Of a stretch of 19,976 nt of DNA, positions 1 through 6,664 are shown one piece after another. The DNA is from GWB1-37-8 sp964603935 (GTDB lineage: Bacteria > Patescibacteriota > Microgenomatia > Levybacterales > UBA12049). Location: NCBI GenBank assembly GCA_964603935.1, contig CAZRWL010000017.1, positions 1 through 19,976 of the forward strand, in the 5' to 3' direction. Position numbers and translations under genes: made by a program. Under the pieces are notes generated by a model. It worked only from the letters and a program-made list of their open reading frames with translations. It ran no database searches and was not told the origin of the DNA. The stretch's first letter is position 1; each line of letters opens with the position of its first letter.

Positions 1-65
1 TCTCTTCCAAAACCAGGTTCAAGATTAACTAACCATAGTTCGCCGCGTTTAATTACTCTGGCCAT
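1..65 (-). CDS. MazF/PemK-family toxin, N-terminal fragment cut by the window edge
   Basis: The ATG lies at 65 on the minus strand and only 21 codons are inside the window. They read MARVIKRGELWLVNLEPGFGR, close to the conserved start of MazF/PemK endoribonuclease toxins (RGEIW.V.LDP.xG), which cut mRNA at short sequences. The start overlaps the end of the upstream antitoxin gene by 13 bases, the usual antitoxin-then-toxin order with coupled translation. The N-terminal motif makes the family call fairly safe, but most of the protein lies outside the window, so intactness and activity cannot be judged. Confidence 0.75.
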   Translation of the reverse strand, partial: MARVIKRGELWLVNLEPGFGR

Positions 66-286
66 GATTCGGTTTCGGTAACTTCCCAGTCTTTGGCAAC
101 CTTTTTATAAAACTCATAGTTAACCTTAAGACTTTTTCTTAATTCTTTCTGAATATCTCTTTTTTTTCTCAATTTTTCAGCTAGGGTTTCCGTAATAAAA
201 CGGCTGCGTTTCCCAAAAGGAACGGCTATTTGCAATTGCTTAATAATATTGGTAGGCAGGCTAATGTTTATACGTTGTGTTTGCAT
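53..286 (-). CDS. RHH (CopG/MetJ-like) antitoxin, partner of the MazF-type toxin
   Basis: This 77-residue protein begins with a short beta strand (QRINISLP) followed by two predicted helices (residues about 12-40, with FGKRSRFITETLAEKL), the layout of a ribbon-helix-helix DNA-binding domain. The C-terminal half is charged and ends in an acidic stretch with tryptophans (DWEVTETESWPE), typical of the flexible part that wraps and blocks a MazF toxin. A Shine-Dalgarno-like AAGGA lies about ten bases before the ATG, so unlike several neighbours this gene has a normal leader. Its promoter carries an inverted repeat over the -35 and a direct repeat over the -10, the expected sites for self-repression. 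The role comes from family, fold pattern and overlap with the toxin start; the exact antitoxin family is not certain. Confidence 0.8.
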   Translation of the reverse strand: MQTQRINISLPTNIIKQLQIAVPFGKRSRFITETLAEKLRKKRDIQKELRKSLKVNYEFYKKVAKDWEVTETESWPE

Positions 287-311
287 AAAAGAAAATCCTT
301 AATACACAATA

Positions 312-339
312 ATTATACACAACTTTATTCTATTGTCAA
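312..339 (-). promoter_or_regulatory. Sigma-70 promoter with operator repeats for the RHH-MazF module
   Basis: On the minus strand a perfect TTGACA (334-339) is followed by a 16-base spacer and a perfect TATAAT (312-317). A 13-base inverted repeat CTATTG-A-CAATAG (330-342) covers the -35 box. The 8-mer TTGTGTAT occurs twice in direct orientation (315-322 and 302-309), exactly 13 bases apart, over the -10 and the expected transcription start. The antitoxin probably binds one or both of these elements. Confidence 0.8.
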
Positions 340-376
340 TAGGTTGCATAGTAAGTACAGTGTAAATTCGCCAAAA
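334..376. repeat. Promoter-upstream repeat, copy A (shared with 1138-1182)
   Basis: This block shares three identical pieces, in the same order and nearly the same spacing, with 1138-1182: TGTCAATAGGT (containing the minus-strand TTGACA), TGCA, and a 15-base GTAAATTCGCCAAAA (362-376). The pieces lie upstream of two unrelated toxin-antitoxin operons. The rest of the gap between the antitoxin gene and the PIN gene (377-412) shows nothing further. Confidence 0.6.
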
Positions 377-412
377 ACAATAAGCTTACTTTAAAATTAT
401 TTTGAGATTGTT

Positions 413-826
413 TTATTTGGGTTCACTTGAGATAACCGAAGGGATTTTTTTGAAATCTTTATCAAATGAGACAATTTCAGTTTTTTCATTTTCCGCATGA
501 GCTGTAATAAGAGCATCCTCAAAATCAATGTCGTATTGAACGAATAATTCAAGCGCTCTTTTAATCTTTTTTTTACTGTCAAATTTAATATTTGTGAGAT
601 TGACAATGGGAAGAAGCAGGGCTTGTATTTTGCGTTTGGGCAGACTGTATAATTTTTTAGAAACAAGCACGAATACAATTTCAGCAAAAATAACATCGTG
701 AATAAAAGCGGTAATTCTTCCTTCTTTAATCTTTTCAAAAAGTAAGGCTGCCTTTTCCTGCTTTATTTTATCGTCTGCTGTTATGAGGCGGATTATTATA
801 TTGGTGTCAAGAATTACACAATTCAT
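413..826 (-). CDS. PIN-domain ribonuclease toxin (VapC type)
   Basis: This 137-residue single-domain protein has the four spaced acidic residues of the PIN fold: Asp7 (LDTNIIIR), Glu49 (FAEIVFVL), Asp104 (DFEDALITA) and Asp122 (SFDKDF). These bind the metal ions used by VapC toxins to cut RNA, often tRNA or rRNA. Length and motif spacing are normal, so it is probably active. The ATG overlaps the stop of the upstream AbrB-type antitoxin by four bases (ATGA), implying translational coupling. The RNA target cannot be read from sequence. It ends just before the neighbouring module's promoter, with no clear terminator hairpin between. Confidence 0.9.
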   Translation of the reverse strand: MNCVILDTNIIIRLITADDKIKQEKAALLFEKIKEGRITAFIHDVIFAEIVFVLVSKKLYSLPKRKIQALLLPIVNLTNIKFDSKKKIKRALELFVQYDIDFEDALITAHAENEKTEIVSFDKDFKKIPSVISSEPK

Positions 827-1104
827 TTCTTTTTGTATTTTTCCAGATGAGCTTCTATTGCTATTTCTCTGATTTCTTTTTCAGAATATTTTTGAGATAG
901 AGCGGGGATAGCTCCTTTTATGGTATCTAGGGTATAGTGAGGAACTGCAATATGCACGCCGTCTTTTTTTTGCAAAAATGCAACTTTAGCTTTGGGCTTT
1001 AAGCCAAGAAGCCGCCGAATTTGAACAGGAATAGTTACCTGTCCTTTGCTGGTTATAGTAGAAATCAGCTCTGTTTCATTGTATTGCGGAGGATAAGTAT
1101 TCAT
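823..1104 (-). CDS. AbrB/SpoVT-type antitoxin (VapB) of the PIN toxin
   Basis: About 93 residues. The swapped-hairpin AbrB motif is clear near the start (STITSKGQVTIPVQIRRLLG), followed by a basic C-terminal helix region that would hold the PIN toxin. An in-frame TTG at 1143 would add 13 residues, but that TTG is the first half of the TTGACA promoter box, so I take the ATG at 1104. The ATG follows AAGGTGG by eight bases, but those bases also overlap the likely -10 region, so it is unclear whether they act as a ribosome site or a promoter. The stop overlaps the toxin ATG. The promoter is full of TTACCTA half-sites, which suggests strong autoregulation. Confidence 0.85.
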   Translation of the reverse strand: MNTYPPQYNETELISTITSKGQVTIPVQIRRLLGLKPKAKVAFLQKKDGVHIAVPHYTLDTIKGAIPALSQKYSEKEIREIAIEAHLEKYKKK

Positions 1105-1150
1105 AGGTAATACCACCTTATCATAAGTATTACCTAATGTCAATAGGTAA
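1105..1150 (-). promoter_or_regulatory. Promoter and multi-palindrome operator of the AbrB-PIN module
   Basis: The minus strand has a perfect TTGACA at 1138-1143. The best 17-base-spaced -10 is the weak TAAGGT at 1115-1120; GATAAG (1117-1122) is an alternative. Two inverted repeats overlap the promoter. One has 9-base arms AGGTAATAC / GTATTACCT (1105-1113 and 1127-1135). The other has 7-base arms TTACCTA / TAGGTAA (1130-1136 and 1144-1150) centred on the -35. Three half-sites in a row suggest cooperative binding by the AbrB-type antitoxin. The palindromes are certain; the exact -10 is not. Confidence 0.7.
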
Positions 1151-1182
1151 TGCAGGGCAGTATAGGGGTAAATTCGCCAAAA
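1138..1182. repeat. Promoter-upstream repeat, copy B (shared with 334-376)
   Basis: Second copy of the block at 334-376. It carries TGTCAATAGGT, then TGCA two bases further on, then the identical 15-mer GTAAATTCGCCAAAA at 1168-1182. It sits between the AbrB-type antitoxin promoter and the 3' end of the LytR_C fusion gene. Confidence 0.6.
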
Positions 1183-1187
1183 CCGAC

Positions 1188-2579
1188 TTATTTTCCAATA
1201 ATTATCAAGCTGTCGGTGGAGGAGTCGGGGGAGAGGTCGGAAGAGCTTGATTTAATAGCATAATCTTTGGCGAGGTCTTTTTTGAGAAGATCTAAAAATT
1301 TGCTGCTTTCTTTTTTCGCCTTGATCGTTACCCCCTGGTAATCAAAATTATCCGCATTTCCGGTTGAGGTAACATTGTAACCTAAATCTTTAAGTATGGT
1401 TGCTGCTTTTCCCGCAGTTCCTTCAATCCCGCTTCCATTAGTAACGGTAATTGACAGCTTGCTCCTGTCCAGTCCGGATTTATCTACAGGGGAGACTTGA
1501 GTCAATCCTTCATCGATTTTTTTCAAAAGATCCTGAGTTTGTATTAATTCCTTGGATTTTGCCGGGAATTTGTCTTTATTTTCCTGAAGTATTTTTTGCG
1601 CGGATAAAAATGAGTCTCTTGCTAAATTTTTATTCAGATCCGTCAGGCTTTGGCCTTCATCATATTTTTTCTGCGCTTCCGGATAAATTTGCGCAAAAAG
1701 AGCTTGAATTTTAGCATTATTCTGCTTCTGAATCGCGGTAAAAATGCTAAATATCAGAATCCCGGCAATAACAATAATAGCAATTAAAAATGGTTTCCTC
1801 GCAGGTTTAATTTTGATGTTTGGCATTTTTAATTTCGATTTAATTAGAGAGAAATATTCGATAAAAGAAAAAGTTGGTTTTTCACCTGCTATCTTTTCTG
1901 CTTTCTCCTCGGAGTCCCGCTGAGCAGGACTAAATGGGGTCTCATTTGGCTCATCTGTCTCTTCTGGATATTCTAAGGCTCCAGAGCTCCCGTATCTAAT
2001 AATGATTGCGGAAGTTTTTCCATTTTCCGCTTTGTGGATTTTTGGCGCGAGAGATTCTGTAATTTCGGAAGGCAAAGAATCGTTTAGAGCAGAATTCAGA
2101 TCGTCATTGCTAATAACTTCTGAAAATGCATTGGTTGATATAACTATTAAGTCCGCTTCTTTAAGAAGTCCGGAGGAGGAGATAATCTCTTTGGAATTTT
2201 CGGAGCCCAATATCTGGCCAAAATTGCCCTCTCTTTTTATGAAAACTTTGCCGTTTCCAAGAGAAAATAAGTACAATACATTGTTGATGAAAGCTCCGGC
2301 GGCAAAAGAAATCTTAATGTTCTCAATTTTGTTTTGAAAAGTAGTAAAAAAAGCTTTTCGAATTGTTTCTAGGTCTTTATTCTCTATGGCAAAGAATTCC
2401 TGCTCAAGTCTTTCAAGTAAATCCCGGCCCAGCATATTCAAAGATTCTATTTCGGATGGCAAGTCCGAAATTTTTTCTAGAGACAGGACAGCAAACAGTT
2501 TTCCGGCATTGTATGCCTGAGACCATGAATTAAGGGTAGGTGTTGCAACTATTTTTGAGAAAGATATATTGTTCTCCAT
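1188..2579 (-). CDS. Degenerate PP2C-like domain - membrane helix - LytR_C fusion protein
   Basis: 463 residues in three parts. Residues about 1-200 follow the strand order of a PP2C (PPM) phosphatase, but the metal-binding motifs are altered: GDSR is replaced by GNGK, SDG by STN (VISTNAFSEVIS), and the late DN by GK. This suggests a catalytically dead pseudophosphatase. After an acidic linker comes one clear membrane helix (residues about 264-285, FLIAIIVIAGILIFSIF) flanked by basic residues, so the N-terminal part is cytoplasmic and the C-terminal part outside. The last 95 residues form a LytR_C domain (LSITVTNGSGIEGTAGKAA to SLIIIGK), nearly the same as that in the protein at 5328-5930. 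It follows the small membrane gene after three bases, so it is the last gene of that operon. LytR_C domains occur in cell-wall LCP ligases and VirR-like envelope proteins; no LCP catalytic domain is present. The PP2C assignment is by pattern only. Confidence 0.7.
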   Translation of the reverse strand: MENNISFSKIVATPTLNSWSQAYNAGKLFAVLSLEKISDLPSEIESLNMLGRDLLERLEQEFFAIENKDLETIRKAFFTTFQNKIENIKISFAAGAFINNVLYLFSLGNGKVFIKREGNFGQILGSENSKEIISSSGLLKEADLIVISTNAFSEVISNDDLNSALNDSLPSEITESLAPKIHKAENGKTSAIIIRYGSSGALEYPEETDEPNETPFSPAQRDSEEKAEKIAGEKPTFSFIEYFSLIKSKLKMPNIKIKPARKPFLIAIIVIAGILIFSIFTAIQKQNNAKIQALFAQIYPEAQKKYDEGQSLTDLNKNLARDSFLSAQKILQENKDKFPAKSKELIQTQDLLKKIDEGLTQVSPVDKSGLDRSKLSITVTNGSGIEGTAGKAATILKDLGYNVTSTGNADNFDYQGVTIKAKKESSKFLDLLKKDLAKDYAIKSSSSDLSPDSSTDSLIIIGK

Positions 2580-2582
2580 TTT

Positions 2583-2810
2583 CTAAAGTATAACAATTGC
2601 AATTATAAAAAGCGAAATTGCAAGTACAACATGAATAACAGAAATAATTCTTAGTATTATTTTGGGGCCTGGGATCACGAGGATTTCCCCCATTACTCTT
2701 GCTTGGGTTAGGACAATAAACGTAAAAATTATATAAAACCCTATCGCTATAAGGGTTATTATCTTAATCCAGACATCGGGATGTAAAAAATTCAAAAAAT
2801 TAAAATCCAT
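2583..2810 (-). CDS. Small two-helix membrane protein of unknown function
   Basis: 75 residues with two hydrophobic helices (about 14-35, IKIITLIAIGFYIIFTFIVL, and 50-75) joined by a short loop with a conserved-looking GEILVIPGPK. No known catalytic motif is visible. Its ATG overlaps the stop of the PH-like gene by one base (TAATG), and the next gene starts three bases after its stop, so all three are surely one transcript. The context suggests a helper subunit of an envelope complex with its two neighbours. I do not recognise the family with confidence. Confidence 0.75.
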   Translation of the reverse strand: MDFNFLNFLHPDVWIKIITLIAIGFYIIFTFIVLTQARVMGEILVIPGPKIILRIISVIHVVLAISLFIIAIVIL

Positions 2811-3433
2811 TATTTGGTTTTGCCAATAAGGTCTCCAATTATATGCGTTGCTTCTCTGGGCCTTGGGATAGACAGCGCTTCAAAATTTCTTTCGTTTCCT
2901 GCGGTTTGAACAAAAAGACTGCCATAATTAAAAATTGTCGGAATAAATCCTGATTGAGTATAGTTTACGTCTTCAATGTGTTCTAAATTGGTAACTGCGA
3001 TGTTGTGCACCACAATATCGGAATAGTCTATGTCTACAACTCTTTGTGTTGTAACAAGAAATACATTGTAAAACCAGTGCAGAAAATTGATTAATATGTA
3101 GGAGAAGACAATTAGGGAGTAAAAAAGAACATAAATTCCGGTAAAACGTATTGCTTGGGAGGAGGAAAGAAAATTCACTCCGAGTCTTGGCAAAAAAAAT
3201 AAAATTATTACGGGAAGAATTATAAGAACTAAGCTTACGATAATCCATGCAATATTTGTTATAAAATGAGCTCGCAGGAGTAAGATAATTTTCTCATCGG
3301 GTTTTTGGGTTTGAAATGTAACTCCTTTGGGATTTTTGCAAAAAGCAGAAAAAGTTTTTACGTTTTCAGAGTAAATTGGTAAGGGCAAATGATTTTTTTC
3401 CTTTTTTTTCGGCGCTACAAAAATATCAGCCAT
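2810..3433 (-). CDS. Membrane protein with a C-terminal bacterial PH-like domain
   Basis: 207 residues. After a soluble N-terminus there are two membrane segments (about 56-80, rich in Ile/Leu/Val, and 94-118). The C-terminal 85 residues read like the bacterial pleckstrin-homology (YdbS/YdbT-type) domain that follows such helices (FLVTTQRVVDIDYSDIV, then NLEHIEDVNYTQSGFIPTIFNYGSLFVQTAG). The motif 'TTQRV', then 'I..V', then 'G.l.i.TaG' is typical. These proteins sit in the membrane with the PH domain inside; their substrates are mostly unknown. It is the first gene of a tight three-gene operon, about 78 bases after the SpoIID gene. A palindromic repeat fills most of that gap and may supply the AGGA about 11 bases before the ATG. 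No strong promoter was found. Confidence 0.75.
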   Translation of the reverse strand: MADIFVAPKKKEKNHLPLPIYSENVKTFSAFCKNPKGVTFQTQKPDEKIILLLRAHFITNIAWIIVSLVLIILPVIILFFLPRLGVNFLSSSQAIRFTGIYVLFYSLIVFSYILINFLHWFYNVFLVTTQRVVDIDYSDIVVHNIAVTNLEHIEDVNYTQSGFIPTIFNYGSLFVQTAGNERNFEALSIPRPREATHIIGDLIGKTK

Positions 3434-3442
3434 ATGTTTATT

Positions 3443-3505
3443 GTCATCCTGAATTTATTTCAGGATCTCGTTTTTTTGGAGATGCTGAAACGAGTTCAGC
3501 ATGAC
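3443..3505. repeat. REP/MITE-like palindromic element
   Basis: A 63-base element with near-perfect inverted ends (GTCATCCTGAA at 3443 and TTCAGCATGAC ending 3505, one mismatch). Each half holds its own hairpin: CCTGAA-TTTAT-TTCAGG and GCTGAA-ACGAG-TTCAGC. A run of seven T's lies in the middle. It fills the space between the SpoIID gene's stop and the PH-like gene's start and could slow or end transcription. The element at 19831 has the same left end and the same central GAGATGCTGAAA. Confidence 0.75.
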
Positions 3506-3511
3506 CCGGGA

Positions 3512-5266
3512 TTATCTTCTCTCTATATTATACAATGGTCCGACGATTTGTATATTAGCAGGCGCGCGTAAATTAAAATATGTTTTAAAGAAATCTCCGG
3601 GGATGCTGGGGTCGGAAGAATCACCGTTGACATGCACTGTTGTTATTTTTCCATTTCCCCAATCTACATCAACAGATATTCCGGAAATAGAATTAAACGG
3701 GGCAATTCCTCTATTCTGAAGTTCTGTTTTTACTTTTCCGGCACTCCACGTATCGGTTCCTGCGGGATTTCCCTTATCCGTTTGATACAAATGTTCGTTT
3801 ACGGATGAGTCTGCGCGGGCCAGCATAATTACGTTTACAATATCTGCTACTTCATCGGGTTTTAGCCAAGCTGTTTTATTGTAATCATTTCTTGATCCCC
3901 AGTCGCAGTAAAACCATGGAGAATCTTTATCATAGGCGTTGTTTTTCAAGTCGGAAAAACTTGAGACATTGCCAGTTGTATCCTGCGCATTCTTCGTCCA
4001 AGAAGTGCCGTTCCATCCAATATCGTCTGAGGAGTGAATATATCCTCCGTGAGTCGAAGAAAACCACGCTTTAATTGGTTGACCGCCTTGTACCATTACT
4101 TTGCCCGCAGTATCGTTAACTGCCTGTTCCCAATTTCCTCCTTTAGGATCAGGTTTGAATACCTGGCATTGGTCTGTCGGACAAATAGAACTTTGTCCAT
4201 TATTGGTGTAAGAAAGTACATATGAACGAGCTGCAATTGCCTGAGCTTTTAATGCAGCAGAATCATTATCTGTCCAGGAATCGGGTACTTCGTAAATTCT
4301 TTTAACATAATCCTCCAAAGAACCATTCCAATCGATGCCGTTTCCAGCAACATGGATTTGAGTTCCTTGATCAACGCCTTCAATAGAGTCGAAATTGTAG
4401 TAAGCGCCAAGAATATCATTTGCATTTTGTCCCATCTTTGCTCTTCCCCAAGCGCCGTATTGATTTAGACCTACTCTATTAGGAACACCGTATGTAAAAA
4501 AACCAAACCCGCCTCCGAATCCGGGATCTTTTCCTATGTCGCTGGAACAAGCGCCCGGAGAACTGGCAAACAGAGGAATACCCAAGGCAGAAAGTCTTTG
4601 TCCTAAAATCTCTTGTTGTTTTGCAGATAAAGCTGCGATTTGACCCGAAAGAGTTCCCTGATAAACCCGTGCGCCCGCAACAATTTTATCCAATTTTGCG
4701 GATTGATCATCCAAGTCTGCTTTTATTACAACCAATCTTGTCTGTTCGTTTTCCAGATTTTTTTTCTTTGTTTCCAGATCCGTAATTGTCATGGCGATAT
4801 TTGTAATGATTACTTTATCCTGGTCTGTTGCGGCTTTTTGGTATGCTAAAGTTCTGGTAATTTCTTGCGCAGATTGAGCAGACAAAAGAACAATAAGCGG
4901 AGAATTATAATAGCTTTTTATGTAATAATTCCGGATAGCCGCATTTAATATTTCCTGCTGTTTCTCAAGATTTTTATACCCCTCATTAATGCTTGTTTTT
5001 TTAATAAAAATATCATTTTCTATAGTTTTTACTCTTTGTTTGATTCCGTTGATTTGCGTTTGCATGCTCTGCAACTGTGATTCCAAGGGTTTTGTTGCCT
5101 TAACAGACAGATCATAGGCTTTTTGAATTTCGGAAAGGCATCGTCCGATTGCATCCAAATTAAGAGAAGAAGGATTGGCGCAGTCATTGTTCTGCGCTTT
5201 TGCGGGAAGCACAATTAGCAAAGTTAAAAAAATACTAAAAAATAATAGTCTGAAAAGAAAATTCAT
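3512..5266 (-). CDS. Secreted coiled-coil SpoIID/LytB-domain protein
   Basis: 584 residues from the ATG at 5266. This start gives a clean signal peptide (residues 1-24, MNFLFRLLFFSIFLTLLIVL then PAKAQ); an upstream in-frame start would bury it and run across the promoter. Residues about 45-115 and 165-225 are charged, heptad-like coiled coils with a globular stretch between, resembling the N-terminal regulator part of CwlO/PcsB hydrolases. The rest is SpoIID/LytB: a glycine-rich VGLNQYGAWGRAK...ILGAYY motif (265-290), Glu326 in YEVPDSW (equivalent of the proposed catalytic Glu), and ALKAQAIAARSYVLSY (338-353). SpoIID cleaves peptidoglycan glycan strands stripped of peptides. The QYGA motif normally lies near the C-terminus of SpoIID, so its position ahead of the core is odd. 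It probably acts outside the membrane on the wall. Confidence 0.85.
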   Translation of the reverse strand: MNFLFRLLFFSIFLTLLIVLPAKAQNNDCANPSSLNLDAIGRCLSEIQKAYDLSVKATKPLESQLQSMQTQINGIKQRVKTIENDIFIKKTSINEGYKNLEKQQEILNAAIRNYYIKSYYNSPLIVLLSAQSAQEITRTLAYQKAATDQDKVIITNIAMTITDLETKKKNLENEQTRLVVIKADLDDQSAKLDKIVAGARVYQGTLSGQIAALSAKQQEILGQRLSALGIPLFASSPGACSSDIGKDPGFGGGFGFFTYGVPNRVGLNQYGAWGRAKMGQNANDILGAYYNFDSIEGVDQGTQIHVAGNGIDWNGSLEDYVKRIYEVPDSWTDNDSAALKAQAIAARSYVLSYTNNGQSSICPTDQCQVFKPDPKGGNWEQAVNDTAGKVMVQGGQPIKAWFSSTHGGYIHSSDDIGWNGTSWTKNAQDTTGNVSSFSDLKNNAYDKDSPWFYCDWGSRNDYNKTAWLKPDEVADIVNVIMLARADSSVNEHLYQTDKGNPAGTDTWSAGKVKTELQNRGIAPFNSISGISVDVDWGNGKITTVHVNGDSSDPSIPGDFFKTYFNLRAPANIQIVGPLYNIERR

Positions 5267-5278
5267 GGCAGCTTTTCT

Positions 5279-5287
5279 ATTATACCA
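5279..5287 (-). promoter_or_regulatory. Extended -10 promoter of the SpoIID gene, near-leaderless
   Basis: The minus strand reads TGG-TATAAT (5287 to 5279), an extended -10 with a perfect hexamer. No good -35 exists, as is common for extended -10 promoters. Only 12 bases separate it from the ATG at 5266, so the mRNA leader would be about five bases with no ribosome site. Confidence 0.6.
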
Positions 5288-5291
5288 CTGC

Positions 5292-5320
5292 TTGCATATG
5301 GCGTGGGAATTTGATATAAC
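5292..5320 (+). promoter_or_regulatory. Promoter of the LytR_C membrane protein, leaderless
   Basis: TTGCAT (5292-5297), a 17-base spacer and TATAAC (5315-5320). The ATG at 5328 is eight bases past the hexamer, so transcription should begin at or next to the start codon. It lies back to back with the SpoIID promoter in a 61-base divergent gap. Confidence 0.65.
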
Positions 5321-5327
5321 ACAAAGT

Positions 5328-5930
5328 ATGGAAGACACTTCGTTTCAGGCGCCTGCCAGTCAATTTAATTATTCTCCAGCGCCAACTCCGGGAAAATCAA
5401 AAAAAATTTTAAAGATAATTATTTTTGCAATAATTCTCGTTGGTCTTATCTGGGGAGTTCAGAAACTTTTCTCCGGAGGAAGCAAAGAAACGAAACAAAC
5501 AGTTATAATTCCAACGCCAACAGAATATCAGTTTCCCACAGATACGCCCACACCCATTCCTGTTACAGAGGGGCCAAAACCAACTGTTGCTCCGACAGCT
5601 GTCCCAACCGCTAAAAAAGTAAACCCTGTTGATTCGGCAACGGGTTTGGACAGAAGCAGTCTTTCGGTTGAAGTACAAAACGGGTCCGGAGAAACAGGCG
5701 CAGCCAACAAAGGCTCGGATATTCTTAAGAGTTTTGGATATAAAGTTATTGCAACTGCCAATGCTGACAATTTTGACTATGAGAATGCAACAATAAAGGT
5801 AAAAAGCACAAAAAGCGATTTTCTTGCTCTTCTTAAAAAAGATTTAGGATTTTCCTATACGATAGGAAGCGCTTCGGCTGATCTTGACTCTTCCTCAACC
5901 GCCGATGCGCTGGTTATAATAGGAAAATAA
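5328..5930 (+). CDS. Single-pass membrane protein with extracytoplasmic LytR_C domain
   Basis: 200 residues from the ATG at 5328; longer in-frame starts would run through the promoter of this gene and the opposite gene. A short cytoplasmic tail is followed by one membrane helix (about 27-45, IIIFAIILVGLIWGV), a Pro/Thr-rich linker (about 57-95), and a LytR_C domain (about 108-200). By eye 54 of 94 positions match the LytR_C domain of the protein at 1188-2579, including NGSG, NADNFDY, LLKKDL and the final IIGK. LytR_C-only membrane proteins such as actinobacterial VirR affect envelope integrity; direct chemistry is not known. It is transcribed away from the SpoIID gene and may share control with it. 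The stop is one base from the stop of the convergent PIN gene. Confidence 0.8.
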   Translation: MEDTSFQAPASQFNYSPAPTPGKSKKILKIIIFAIILVGLIWGVQKLFSGGSKETKQTVIIPTPTEYQFPTDTPTPIPVTEGPKPTVAPTAVPTAKKVNPVDSATGLDRSSLSVEVQNGSGETGAANKGSDILKSFGYKVIATANADNFDYENATIKVKSTKSDFLALLKKDLGFSYTIGSASADLDSSSTADALVIIGK

Positions 5931-5931
5931 T

Positions 5932-6369
5932 TTATTTTAAAGGATATTTATTAAGATGGTAGAGGTATTTTCCCTTTGCTTTTTGCAGTAATTTCTCATC
6001 AGCGGTATAAAAAGGAATTTTTAGATATTCAGCCAGCACGATGTATGACGCATCATAAGAAGATATGTCAAGAGCAATTGCCTTATTAAACGCTTCTCTT
6101 AATAATTCTTTTGAGGTATACGCTCTAAGCTCTAATTGCAGTAAAGATTCGTAAAATTTGTCTGCTATTTTCATATTGATCCTTCCTTTTTTTATTCCGT
6201 TTTTTAATACATTGCTCACTTCATAAAAGAATAAATAAGGAATAGATATCAATACTTTTTTAGATTCAAAGTGTTTTTTAATCCTAAGCGCAGGGGTTAT
6301 ATGGGTTTCATCTTGAAAGAGCCATTTAAGGATTACAGAGCTATCAATAATAATTTCTGAATTATTCAT
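5932..6369 (-). CDS. PIN-domain ribonuclease toxin (VapC type)
   Basis: 145 residues with a full set of PIN acidic residues: Asp9 (IIDSSVILKWLF), Glu50 (FFYEVSNVL), Asp106 (SSYDASYIVLAEYL) and Asp124 (YTADEKLL). The DSS(V/I)..KW start and SYDA.Y motif mark the VapC subgroup common in archaea and CPR bacteria. It overlaps the upstream RHH antitoxin by eight bases. It appears intact. The RNA target is unknown. Confidence 0.9.
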   Translation of the reverse strand: MNNSEIIIDSSVILKWLFQDETHITPALRIKKHFESKKVLISIPYLFFYEVSNVLKNGIKKGRINMKIADKFYESLLQLELRAYTSKELLREAFNKAIALDISSYDASYIVLAEYLKIPFYTADEKLLQKAKGKYLYHLNKYPLK

Positions 6370-6655
6370 GCAATGCTGAATCTAGCAGGCGGTTTGTTCG
6401 TTCCTCAAGTTGTTTTTTATTTTCATCGATTAATTGTTGCACATTAATCTTTTTACCTCTCATTTTTTTTGCAAGTCCATCAATAACCGCCATAGCTTCT
6501 TTATGGGGATTTATATTTGTAGTATGTCGAAACCCTTTTATCAGGGTATCATTTATTACTTCTTGCAGGCTTGTATTCCTTTGGAATGCAAGTAATCGGG
6601 ATTGGTCAAAAAGGTCCTTGCGTATGCGAATGGTTGTTCGTACTGTGTTAATCAT
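6362..6655 (-). CDS. RHH antitoxin (VapB) of the PIN toxin
   Basis: 97 residues. The start (MINTVRTTIRIRKDLFDQSRLLAFQRNTSLQEVINDTLIKGF) is a standard ribbon-helix-helix domain: beta strand with TTIRI, first helix, a turn, then a second helix. The C-terminal half (AMAVIDGLAKKMRGKKINVQ..) is helical and charged and would bind the toxin. Its ATG lies only nine bases past the -10 box, so translation probably starts on a leader of about three bases with no ribosome site. A perfect palindrome sits in the promoter spacer. Confidence 0.85.
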   Translation of the reverse strand: MINTVRTTIRIRKDLFDQSRLLAFQRNTSLQEVINDTLIKGFRHTTNINPHKEAMAVIDGLAKKMRGKKINVQQLIDENKKQLEERTNRLLDSALHE

Positions 6656-6664
6656 GATAAATAC

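Noticed and set aside
397..738. 113-residue minus-strand open frame
   Set aside because: Out-of-frame reading of the PIN toxin at 413-826; basic, low-complexity product with no start signal.
1105..1143. TTG start adding 13 residues to the AbrB-type antitoxin
   Set aside because: The TTG is part of the TTGACA promoter box, and the extra residues would be encoded by the operator.
1451..2337. Plus-strand open frames opposite the PP2C-like/LytR_C gene
   Set aside because: Shadows of a gene whose C-terminal LytR_C domain matches a second protein in the window.
5175..5327. Longer N-terminus for the LytR_C protein at 5328-5930
   Set aside because: It would overlap the SpoIID gene's signal peptide region and both promoters; the ATG at 5328 fits the promoter spacing.
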